In this document: positions 8,381-15,478 of the stretch, one piece after another
Numbering within the stretch: the stretch's first letter is position 1
Layout: every line of letters starts with the position of its first letter
Origin: Neorhizobium vignae
GTDB taxonomy: Bacteria; Pseudomonadota; Alphaproteobacteria; Rhizobiales; Rhizobiaceae
Direction: 5' to 3'
Length of the DNA stretch: 64,000 nucleotides
NCBI RefSeq assembly: GCF_000732195.1
Contig: NZ_JNNU01000007.1
Coordinates: 248,001 to 312,000 of the forward strand
Translations under genes and position numbers: made by a program
Notes under the pieces: model-generated
What the model was told of the DNA's origin: nothing
Databases searched by the model: none
The model's input: only the letters and a program-made list of their open reading frames with translations

Positions 8381-9994
8381 ATGATCCACAACCCCATCCT
8401 GCCGGGCTTCAATCCCGATCCGTCCATCTGCCGCGTCGGCGAGGACTATTATATCGCCACCTCGACCTTTGAATGGTACCCGGGTGTGCAGATCCATCAT
8501 TCCCGCGACCTGGTGAACTGGACCTTGGTACGCCGGCCGCTGGAGCGCGCGAGCCAGCTCGACATGCGTGGCAATCCTGACAGCTGCGGCATCTGGGCGC
8601 CGTGCCTCTCCTATTCCGACGGGCTGTTTTTCCTGGTCTATACGGACGTCAAGCGCTTCGACGGCAACTTCAAGGATGCGCATAACTACATCGTGACGTC
8701 GCCTACCATCGAAGGCGAATGGTCCGATCCGATCTATGTGAATTCCTCCGGGTTCGATCCCTCGCTCTTCCATGACGACGACGGCCGAAAGTGGTTTCTC
8801 AACATGCAATGGAACCACCGCACCGAGAGTTACGGCGGCGCGCCGAAACATCCGGCCTTCGACGGCATCCTGCTGCAGGAATGGGATTTTAAGGCGAGGA
8901 CGCTCAAGGGCCCGATCAAAAACATATTCGCCGGAAGCGCCCTCGGCTTGGTCGAAGGCCCGCATGTGTTCAAGCGCAACGGCTGGTATTACCTGACCAC
9001 GGCCGAGGGCGGCACAGGGTACGACCATGCCGTCACCATGGCCCGCTCCCGATCGATCGACGGGCCGTATGAGATGCACCCGCAGACGCATCTCATCACT
9101 TCCAAGGACCATCCGAACGCGGTGCTACAGCGCGCCGGCCATGGCCAGTACGTCGAAACGCCTGAAGGCGAAGCGTACCACACCCATCTCTGCGGCCGGC
9201 CGCTCGCCCCGCAACGACGCTGCACGCTTGGTCGCGAAACGGCGCTGCAGCGCTGCATATGGGAAGACGACTGGCTCTATCTCGCCCAGGGCGGCGTCGT
9301 GCCGGATGTCGACGTGCCGGCCCCGGGCGATGTCAGGCGCATCGAACAGCCCTCCCGCATCGCGCGCTCATTCGACGAAAAGGTCCTGCCACCGGAATTC
9401 CAGTGGCTGCGCACGCCTCATCCGGAACGGCTGTTCACCCTGAACGAGCGTCCCGGTCACCTGCGCCTCTTCGGCCGCGAAAGCATCGGATCCTGGTTCG
9501 AACAATCGCTCTTCGCCCGCCGCCAGGAACATCATTCCTTCCGCGCCGAGACCGTGGTCGATTTCTCGCCAGAGACCTACCAGCAGGTCGCCGGCCTGAC
9601 CCATTATTACAACCGCCACAAGTTCCACGCGCTCGTGGTGACCCTGCACGAAAAACTCGGCCGCGTGGTGACGATCTTCTCCTGCCCGGGTGATTTCCCG
9701 CATGGGCGCATGAGCTTTCCGGCAGGGAGCGGCGTTTCCGTGCCCGACGGGCCGGTGCATCTCGCCATGGAAATCCGCGACAACGACCTGCGATTCTTCT
9801 GGCGCGCCGGCGGTTCCAACGCGTGGCGGGAACTGGGCCCGGTGCTCGATGCCGGCGTCATCTCGGACGAGGGAGGCCGCGGCGAACACGGCTCTTTCAC
9901 CGGCGCATTTGTTGGCCTCTTCGCCTTCGATACGTCGGGCAGCGCGAAGACTGCGGATTTCGACCATTTCTTTTATGAAGCGCTAATGCAGTAA
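8381..9994 (+). CDS. Glycoside hydrolase family 43 (beta-xylosidase-like)
   Basis: A 537-residue GH43 five-bladed beta-propeller enzyme of the XynB type (beta-1,4-xylosidase, some with arabinofuranosidase activity). The three catalytic carboxylates are placed as expected: Asp13 in PGFNPDPS (base), Asp126 in GFDPSLF (pKa modulator) and Glu192 in LVEGPHV (acid). Residues from about 330 form the C-terminal beta-sandwich common to GH43 xylosidases. No signal peptide is seen, so the substrate must be imported. A clear AGGAGG-like site lies upstream of the ATG. Together with the GH2 mannosidase it points to plant hemicellulose oligosaccharides as the operon's target. Confidence 0.93.
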   Translation: MIHNPILPGFNPDPSICRVGEDYYIATSTFEWYPGVQIHHSRDLVNWTLVRRPLERASQLDMRGNPDSCGIWAPCLSYSDGLFFLVYTDVKRFDGNFKDAHNYIVTSPTIEGEWSDPIYVNSSGFDPSLFHDDDGRKWFLNMQWNHRTESYGGAPKHPAFDGILLQEWDFKARTLKGPIKNIFAGSALGLVEGPHVFKRNGWYYLTTAEGGTGYDHAVTMARSRSIDGPYEMHPQTHLITSKDHPNAVLQRAGHGQYVETPEGEAYHTHLCGRPLAPQRRCTLGRETALQRCIWEDDWLYLAQGGVVPDVDVPAPGDVRRIEQPSRIARSFDEKVLPPEFQWLRTPHPERLFTLNERPGHLRLFGRESIGSWFEQSLFARRQEHHSFRAETVVDFSPETYQQVAGLTHYYNRHKFHALVVTLHEKLGRVVTIFSCPGDFPHGRMSFPAGSGVSVPDGPVHLAMEIRDNDLRFFWRAGGSNAWRELGPVLDAGVISDEGGRGEHGSFTGAFVGLFAFDTSGSAKTADFDHFFYEALMQ

Positions 9995-10118
9995 ATTACA
10001 ACACCAGAAAACCAGCGGAAGGCATTAATTTCATTACGAAAATGTAATCTGTCGATTCAGATGCGGTTCATCATTCAGGGCCTAGTTTCCGAGCGTGCCC
10101 AACACGAGGAGACACCCG

Positions 10119-10451
10119 ATGAAAAAGTTCTTTGCAATCCTTCTTTCCGCAACAGTGCTTGCCGCTCCGCTTGCCGCCCAGGCGCAGGATCGTCATTCCG
10201 GTCCCGATCGGACTAGGACGGTAACCCGCACGGTAACGGTTCAGAAGAAGGTCGTGGTCGTGAAGCCGCGCTGGTCGAAGGGGCATCGCATGACGGCCGC
10301 CGAACGCCGCCGCATGGCCGAAATCCGCGATTACCGCCGCTACCGCCTGTCGGCTCCGCCGCGCGGCTATCGCTGGGTCAAGGTCGACAACGACTTCCTG
10401 CTGGTCGGCATCGCGAGCGGCGTGATCTCGAGTTTCATCGTGGCTCGCTGA
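10119..10451 (+). CDS. RcnB-like periplasmic protein
   Basis: A 110-residue exported protein. A signal peptide (MKKFFAILLSATVLAAPLAA, cleavage likely after AQA) is followed by a basic, valine-rich linker and the C-terminal motif RGYRWVKVDNDFLLVGIASG, characteristic of the RcnB family (nickel/cobalt homeostasis factors in E. coli; many members have no assigned role). The internal ATG is chosen because GAGGAGAC precedes it and the signal peptide begins there. It is a single-gene unit, with a hairpin just after the stop. It is not clearly linked to metal export here, although the zinc uptake genes are next door. Confidence 0.85.
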   Translation: MKKFFAILLSATVLAAPLAAQAQDRHSGPDRTRTVTRTVTVQKKVVVVKPRWSKGHRMTAAERRRMAEIRDYRRYRLSAPPRGYRWVKVDNDFLLVGIASGVISSFIVAR

Positions 10452-10458
10452 GAAGTTC

Positions 10459-10495
10459 GGCCTGCGGGGGGTATTTGCCTTCCCTCCCGCAGGCC
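10459..10495 (+). terminator. Hairpin between convergent rcnB-like gene and znuA
   Basis: A perfect 10-bp stem (GGCCTGCGGG facing CCCGCAGGCC) with a 17-base loop lies 8 bases after the RcnB-like stop and before the end of znuA on the other strand. No strong T run follows on either strand, so it is a probable bidirectional transcription or mRNA 3' end barrier rather than a textbook terminator. Confidence 0.6.
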
Positions 10496-10547
10496 TCGCG
10501 CGTTCGCCGCTATGCGTGTCGGCGGTCGCACTTTTCGGCGCCCGACC

Positions 10548-11555
10548 TTACGTCCCCTGCGACAGGCAATTCTTCATGGAGCGGGCAAGTCCGCGCATCA
10601 GCTCGAAATAAAGGCCGGAACCCGACTTCAGCGTCGCTGCTTCCGGATCGAGCGTGCCTGAGCGTGCAGGCGTGCCTTCGGTCACCACCGCCACCAGCTT
10701 CGGCTCGAACTGCGGTTCGGCGAAGACGCAGGTGGCGCCGAGTTCCTTCACCTTCTTCTGGATCTGGTCCACGCGTTCGGCGCCGGGCATGGTCTCCGGG
10801 CTGACGGTGATCGAACCTGCGACGCTCACCCCGTAACGATGCTCGAAATATTGATATGCGTCGTGAAACACGATGAAAGGCTTGCTCTTGACCGGCGCGA
10901 CCGTCGCCTTGATCTCGGCATCGAGCGCGTCGATATCCTTCATCAGCGTGGCGCCGTTTGCCTGATAGGCGGCGGCGTTCGCCGGGTCGGCACTGACCAG
11001 CGTCTTTTCGATTTCAGCCGCCATCGCCTTGGCATTCATCGCATCGAGCCAGAGATGCGTGTCGAAGCCGCCATGGTCGTGATGGTCGTCGTCGTGGTCG
11101 GCATGGTCGTCGCCGGCCTTTGCATGATCGCCATGGTGATGGTCGTCATGCTCCGGTGCTTCTCCCGCTTCATGCCCGTCGTCATGGGCCTCGAAGGCGC
11201 CGCTTTCGCGGAAGGGGAGTTTTTGCAGTCCAGGTGCATCCTCCAGCTCGATCACCGTTGCCGAGGCGGCAAGCGCATCCAGCGGCTTTTCGAGGAAGGC
11301 TTCGATGCCGGGGCCGATCCAGAAGATCACGTCGGCGCCCTCGATGGCGGCTGCATTGGAGGGCTTCAGCGAGAACGTGTGCGGCGAGGCGGCGCCATCG
11401 ACGATCAGTTTCGGCTCGCCGACGCCCTTCATGATCGAGGCGACGAGCGAATGGATCGGCTTGATTGAAACCACCACGTCCGGTGCCGCAACGCCGGGGC
11501 CGGCGCCGATGGAGAACACCGCGGCGGAGAGGAGGGAGATGGAAGCCGGCTTCAT
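10548..11555 (-). CDS. znuA: Zinc ABC transporter substrate-binding protein ZnuA
   Basis: A periplasmic zinc-binding protein of 335 residues (cluster A-I). A signal peptide is followed by the mature start APDVVVSIKPIHSLVASI; the first His ligand lies in KPIHSL, the second in the SPHTFSL motif, the third in the FHDAYQYFEHRYG region. Between them lies a His/Asp-rich loop (HDDGHEAGEAPEHDDHHHGD and on) typical of ZnuA, thought to sample or store zinc. The ATG at 11555 is preferred over one 15 bases upstream because AAGGA lies correctly before it and after the other. It is transcribed away from znuC, with Zur-box-like dyads in between. Confidence 0.95.
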   Translation of the reverse strand: MKPASISLLSAAVFSIGAGPGVAAPDVVVSIKPIHSLVASIMKGVGEPKLIVDGAASPHTFSLKPSNAAAIEGADVIFWIGPGIEAFLEKPLDALAASATVIELEDAPGLQKLPFRESGAFEAHDDGHEAGEAPEHDDHHHGDHAKAGDDHADHDDDHHDHGGFDTHLWLDAMNAKAMAAEIEKTLVSADPANAAAYQANGATLMKDIDALDAEIKATVAPVKSKPFIVFHDAYQYFEHRYGVSVAGSITVSPETMPGAERVDQIQKKVKELGATCVFAEPQFEPKLVAVVTEGTPARSGTLDPEAATLKSGSGLYFELMRGLARSMKNCLSQGT

Positions 11556-11576
11556 GCTGTGTCCTTGCATTGTATC

Positions 11577-11612
11577 GTAATGTTATTACATCAATTGCGT
11601 TATGCTATAACG
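11577..11612. promoter_or_regulatory. Zur-box-like dyads between znuA and znuC
   Basis: Two AT-rich inverted repeats lie in the short divergent promoter region: GTAATGTTATTAC (11577-11589) and CGTTATGCTATAACG (11598-11612, perfect 6-bp arms). Both have the GTTAT/ATAAC core that Zur operators of alphaproteobacteria share. The zur gene lies at the end of the znuCB operon, which supports zinc-dependent repression of both directions. Motif match is by eye. Confidence 0.72.
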
Positions 11613-11650
11613 TGTGTCATAGCCACTGACAACAGGGAATCCGGAAAAAC

Positions 11651-12559
11651 ATGCTGATGTCCAATCGGGCGCGTGCCCCCAAAACCGAAAGCCAATTGGT
11701 ATCGCTTGCCAATGCGGGCATTCGCCGGGATGGCCGGTGGCTGGTGCGGGGCGTCGATTTCTCGATCCGCCGCGGCGAGGTCGTGACGCTGATAGGCCCG
11801 AACGGCGCAGGCAAGTCGACGACCGCAAAGCTTGCCATCGGTGTGCTGCGCCCGGACGAGGGATCCGTCGCAAGATTGTCCGGCTTGCGCGTGGGCTATG
11901 TCCCGCAGAAACTGTCGATCGACTGGACCATGCCCCTTTCCGTGCGCCGGCTGATGCGGTTGACCGGCCCGCTTGATGACGCCGATCTTCTGGCGGCGCT
12001 GGCCTCGACCGGCATTTCCCATCTCATCGATGCCGAGGTTCGATATCTGTCGGGCGGCGAGTTCCAGCGGGCACTGCTTGCCCGGGCGATCGCCCGCAAG
12101 CCGGATCTGATGGTGCTCGACGAGCCCGTGCAGGGCGTCGACTTTGCCGGTGAGAGTGCGCTTTACGACCTGATCCGCTCGATCCGCACGACGACCGGCT
12201 GCGGCATCCTCATGATCTCGCACGACCTGCATATGGTGATGGCCGGCACCGATACCGTCATCTGCCTCAACGGCCATGTCTGCTGCCGCGGCACGCCGGA
12301 AGTGGTGAGCCAGAGCGCCGATTACCTGAAACTCTTCGGCAATTCTCGGTCGCTGGCGGTCTACAATCATCATCACGATCACACCCATCTGCCGGACGGC
12401 CGGGTCATGCATGGCGACGGTTCGGTCACCGATCACTGCCATCCCGATGACGGGCACCATCATCACGATGCGCATGATCACGACCATTCGCACCATGACC
12501 ATCATGGCGGCCACCATCACGGCGATCATGCCGAGGCGAAGGGAGAGGGCCGTGCTTGA
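11651..12559 (+). CDS. znuC: Zinc ABC transporter ATPase ZnuC with His-rich tail
   Basis: A 302-residue ATPase for zinc import. Walker A is GPNGAGKST (49-57), the signature LSGGEFQRA begins at 133 and Walker B is LMVLDEP (153-159); the switch His lies in ISHDLH. The last 60 or so residues are an unusual His/Asp-rich tail with repeated HHHD and DHDHSHHDHH units, beyond the ATPase fold; such a cytoplasmic tail could buffer zinc. Two start ATGs are possible (11651, 11657). The gene overlaps znuB by 8 bases. Regulation by Zur is likely from the dyads upstream. Confidence 0.95.
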   Translation: MLMSNRARAPKTESQLVSLANAGIRRDGRWLVRGVDFSIRRGEVVTLIGPNGAGKSTTAKLAIGVLRPDEGSVARLSGLRVGYVPQKLSIDWTMPLSVRRLMRLTGPLDDADLLAALASTGISHLIDAEVRYLSGGEFQRALLARAIARKPDLMVLDEPVQGVDFAGESALYDLIRSIRTTTGCGILMISHDLHMVMAGTDTVICLNGHVCCRGTPEVVSQSADYLKLFGNSRSLAVYNHHHDHTHLPDGRVMHGDGSVTDHCHPDDGHHHHDAHDHDHSHHDHHGGHHHGDHAEAKGEGRA

Positions 12560-13376
12560 CGATTTCTTCACCCGCGCGCTCGTCGCCGGCATCGGCGTCG
12601 CATTGACGGCCGGTCCGCTCGGCTGTTTCGTCGTCTGGCGGCGGATGGCCTATTTCGGCGACACGATGGCGCATTCGGCGCTGCTCGGCGTGGCGCTGTC
12701 GCTGTTCTTCCAGATCAATCTGCTGATCGCCGTCTTCGGCGTCGCGGTCGTCGTGTCGCTGCTGCTTCTGGCGCTTCAGCGGCGGCAGTCGCTGTCGGCG
12801 GATGCCCTTCTCGGCGTTCTCTCCCATTCGGCACTGGCGATCGGCCTCGTGCTCGTTGCCTTCATGACCTGGGTCAGGATCGACCTCATCGCCTTCCTGT
12901 TCGGCGATATCCTGGCGGTAACGCGCACCGACATCGCGCTGATCTGGGGCGGCGGCGTGCTGGTGCTCGCAGCTCTCGTCTGGCTCTGGCGGCCGCTGAT
13001 CGCGTCCACCGTCAGCGAGGATGTAGCCGAAGCCGAAGGCATGAAGCCGGCGCGGACGCGGCTGCTCTTCATGCTTCTGATGGCGCTCGTCATCGCCATC
13101 GCGATGAAGATCGTCGGCATCATGCTGATCACCGCGCTATTGATCATCCCGGCCGCGACGGCCCGGCGGTTTTCGGCAAGCCCGGAGCTGATGGCGGTGC
13201 TTGCCTCGGCGATCGGCGCGCTTGCGGTGATCGGCGGCCTGTTCGGCTCGTTGCACTATGACACGCCCTCCGGCCCTTCCATTGTGGTCGCGGCGCTCTT
13301 ACTTTTCATTTTAAGCCTGCTTCCCGCAGCGGGTAAAAACACGGCCGAGAAGGCCGGCAACCAAGGAGTGCGATGA
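12552..13376 (+). CDS. znuB: Zinc ABC transporter permease ZnuB
   Basis: Membrane subunit of the zinc importer, 274 residues, with about eight hydrophobic helices. The start VLDDFFTRALVAGIGVALTA and the motif YFGDTMAHSALLGVALS are typical of ZnuB/MntB permeases. The GTG at 12552, inside the end of znuC and after GGGAGAGGG, is chosen; reading further upstream in this frame gives only a shadow of the znuC His-rich tail. It overlaps zur by 4 bases (ATGA), so znuC, znuB and zur are translationally coupled. Confidence 0.95.
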   Translation: MLDDFFTRALVAGIGVALTAGPLGCFVVWRRMAYFGDTMAHSALLGVALSLFFQINLLIAVFGVAVVVSLLLLALQRRQSLSADALLGVLSHSALAIGLVLVAFMTWVRIDLIAFLFGDILAVTRTDIALIWGGGVLVLAALVWLWRPLIASTVSEDVAEAEGMKPARTRLLFMLLMALVIAIAMKIVGIMLITALLIIPAATARRFSASPELMAVLASAIGALAVIGGLFGSLHYDTPSGPSIVVAALLLFILSLLPAAGKNTAEKAGNQGVR

Positions 13377-13816
13377 TGAACGCACCAGTTTCGACACCGA
13401 TATCCGCTCCGGCGCTGACCAAGAACCAGTCGCTCGTCTTCGACGTTCTCGACCGGTCCGATGCTCCCATGAGCGCCTATACGATCCTCGACCGCCTGCG
13501 GGATCACGGTTTTCGCGCGCCTCTGCAGGTCTACAGGGCGCTCGACAAGCTCCTCGAATTCGGCATGGTGCATCGGCTGGAAAGCCTCAACGCTTTCGTT
13601 GCCTGCGCCCATCCGGAAAGCGAATGCTGCGGCAAGGGACATGGCCACGGGCACGGCACGGTCGCCTTTGCGATCTGTGAAAGTTGCGGCCATGTGTCGG
13701 AATTCCACGACCACGAGGTCGATCACCGCCTGAGCGACTGGGCCAAGACCAAGAACTTCAAGCCCGCCAAGACGACGATCGAAATCCGTGGTCTGTGCGG
13801 CGCCTGCGCCGCCTAG
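13373..13816 (+). CDS. zur: Zinc uptake regulator Zur (Fur family)
   Basis: A 147-residue Fur-family repressor. The winged helix comes first (YTILDRLRDHGFRAPLQVYRALDKLLEFGMVHRLE), then metal-binding sites: a His/Cys segment (CCGKGHGHGHGT), the structural pair CESC, HVSEFHDHEVDH and a closing pair CGACA. The GHGHGHG and CxxC arrangement and the location at the end of znuCB identify Zur rather than Fur or Mur. With zinc bound it should repress znuA and its own operon. Its stop codon overlaps that of the convergent gene (CTAG shared). Confidence 0.94.
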   Translation: MMNAPVSTPISAPALTKNQSLVFDVLDRSDAPMSAYTILDRLRDHGFRAPLQVYRALDKLLEFGMVHRLESLNAFVACAHPESECCGKGHGHGHGTVAFAICESCGHVSEFHDHEVDHRLSDWAKTKNFKPAKTTIEIRGLCGACAA

Positions 13817-14340
13817 AGAAGCCGCAGGTCGCGCGCAAAGCGCTTCCAGTTGGCGACATAACGGATCGCCGACTGTTTCAGCTTCTCGACCGCTTCGTCG
13901 TCGAGCACCCGCATCACCTTCGCCGGTGAGCCGACGATCAGGGAATTGTCGGGGAATTCCTTGCCCTCGGTGACCAGCGCATTGGCGCCGACCAGGCAGT
14001 TCTTGCCGATCTTCGCGCCGTTCAGGATCGTCGCACCCATGCCGACCAGCGAATTGTCGCCGATCAAGCAGCCATGGATGATCGCATGGTGGCCGATCGT
14101 GCAGTTTTCGCCGATCGTCACCGGATAACGCGGATCGGTGTGGATCATTACGCCTTCCTGGATGTTCGAACCCTTGCCGACGACGATCGGCTCGTTGTCG
14201 CCGCGCAGGACCGAGCCAAACCAGATGCCGACATCCTCGTCGAGTTCGACCTTGCCGATGATGGTCGCATCCGGCGCCAGCCAGAAACGGTCGGGGCCGG
14301 GCGTTTTCGGTTCGAATTCTCCGAGTGCATAGATCGGCAT
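13813..14340 (-). CDS. Gamma-carbonic-anhydrase-like hexapeptide repeat protein
   Basis: A 175-residue left-handed beta-helix protein of the YrdA/PaaY/CaiE type. Repeats of hexapeptides run from APDATIIGKVELDEDVGIWF to GATILNGAKIGKNCLVGANA. Metal ligands of the gamma-class appear as His in MIHTDPRYP and the GHHAIIHG motif. Such proteins form trimers with zinc or iron between subunits; some hydrate CO2, others are thioesterases or have no known activity. It lies beside the zinc genes but on the opposite strand, so a functional link is not shown. It is followed 24 bases on (upstream in its direction) by the FAH-family gene, probably as an operon. Confidence 0.9.
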   Translation of the reverse strand: MPIYALGEFEPKTPGPDRFWLAPDATIIGKVELDEDVGIWFGSVLRGDNEPIVVGKGSNIQEGVMIHTDPRYPVTIGENCTIGHHAIIHGCLIGDNSLVGMGATILNGAKIGKNCLVGANALVTEGKEFPDNSLIVGSPAKVMRVLDDEAVEKLKQSAIRYVANWKRFARDLRLL

Positions 14341-14364
14341 GGTTTCCTCCCTGTCGCGGTTTCG

Positions 14365-15051
14365 TCAGACGACCGTCAGCGACAGCGTTCCGACGCCGTC
14401 GATGCCGCAGGTGACCTTGTCGCCGCGCACCACAGCGCCGACGCCGGCCGGCGTGCCCGTCATGATCACGTCCCCGGGGGCGAGGACGAACAGTTTCGAC
14501 AGTTCGGCGATGATCTCCGGCAGTTTCCAGATCAGCTGATTGAGATCGCCGGACTGTTTTCGCGCGCCGTTGACGTCGAGCCAGACGCCGCCTGCCGAGG
14601 GATGACCGATCTTTTCGGCCGGGACCAGGGCGGAGACAGGGGCCGATTTCTCGAATGCCTTGGCGGCTTCCCAAGGGCGGCTCATCTTCTTGGCGACATC
14701 CTGCAGGTCGCGGCGGGTAAAGTCGATGCCGACCGCGTAGCCATAGACCTTGGACAGGGCGTCCTCGACCGAAATATCGGCGCCGCCGCCGGACAGCGCC
14801 ATGACCAGTTCCACTTCGTGGTGGACGCTGGAGGAGAGCGGCGGGTAGGGGAAGGTCTCGCCGTTATAGATGTTGTCGGCATTCTTCTGGAAAAAGAACG
14901 GCGGCTCACGGGTCGGATCGCCGCCCATTTCGATCGCGTGGTCGGCATAGTTGCGGCCGACGCAATAGACCCGGCGGACCGGAAAGCGCTCCGCCACTCC
15001 CTGGACCGGCAGAAGAACGGTTTCGGGCATGGGGATCACGGTCGCAAGCAT
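14365..15051 (-). CDS. Fumarylacetoacetate hydrolase family protein
   Basis: A 228-residue single-domain FAH-family hydrolase, close in layout to fumarylpyruvate hydrolase and other C-C bond hydrolases or decarboxylases acting on beta-diketo acids. It carries the start VYCVGRNYADHAIEMG, the metal-binding acidic motif HHEVELVMAL and the region GYAVGIDFTRRDLQD. The C-terminal MTGTPAGVG motif is also present. Length fits the short form. It is the first gene of a probable two-gene operon with the gamma-CA-like gene. The real substrate cannot be told from sequence; some relatives are oxaloacetate decarboxylases. Confidence 0.9.
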   Translation of the reverse strand: MLATVIPMPETVLLPVQGVAERFPVRRVYCVGRNYADHAIEMGGDPTREPPFFFQKNADNIYNGETFPYPPLSSSVHHEVELVMALSGGGADISVEDALSKVYGYAVGIDFTRRDLQDVAKKMSRPWEAAKAFEKSAPVSALVPAEKIGHPSAGGVWLDVNGARKQSGDLNQLIWKLPEIIAELSKLFVLAPGDVIMTGTPAGVGAVVRGDKVTCGIDGVGTLSLTVV

Positions 15052-15478
15052 GGAAGATATCCTGGAAAACTGTGGGCAAGGGGCAATAGGGACAGCGCCC
15101 TTTGTCTCGCAATTCGTGGGTTAATCCTAGTACTTTTTCAAGAGCGCAACAAAAGACCCGAGAGTGGCTTGCACGCTTTCACCACGGGCCTTCGCAGCCG
15201 ATGCCGACCGTCGGTAGCGGTATTCCAGCCTTCAGCACGTACCGAGGATACGCATGGAGCGCAATTTCAACCCTTGATGGTTCATGCTAGGCTATTGGAG
15301 TGATTCGTTGAGTACTCCGTGCGGGCCGTTCTGCGACCTCTCTCGTCAGGAATAGTGCCCGGATCCGCGGCATCGAGGCGGCCTCACAAATACAGTTGGA
15401 TGTTACAACGGCTGAGCTGCGGGGCTCATTGTATCGTGCGTTAGCTTCCCAAGCCGGTGCCAGAATGGGGCTACCTGG
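15052..15478. other. Intergenic region, no gene seen
   Basis: About 430 bases between the divergent FAH-family gene and the hybrid kinase gene. I see no coding frame with family features, no tRNA and no strong hairpin. It must hold promoters for both directions. An ATG near 15465 is out of frame with the kinase gene, which appears to start at the TTG at 15479. Confidence 0.5.

Noticed and set aside
11036..11239. His/Thr-rich small protein opposite znuA
   Set aside because: It is the other frame of the His-rich znuA loop, not a gene.
12411..12551. Longer N-terminus for ZnuB
   Set aside because: The extra residues are a frame shadow of the ZnuC His-rich tail; the GTG at 12552 gives the family start.
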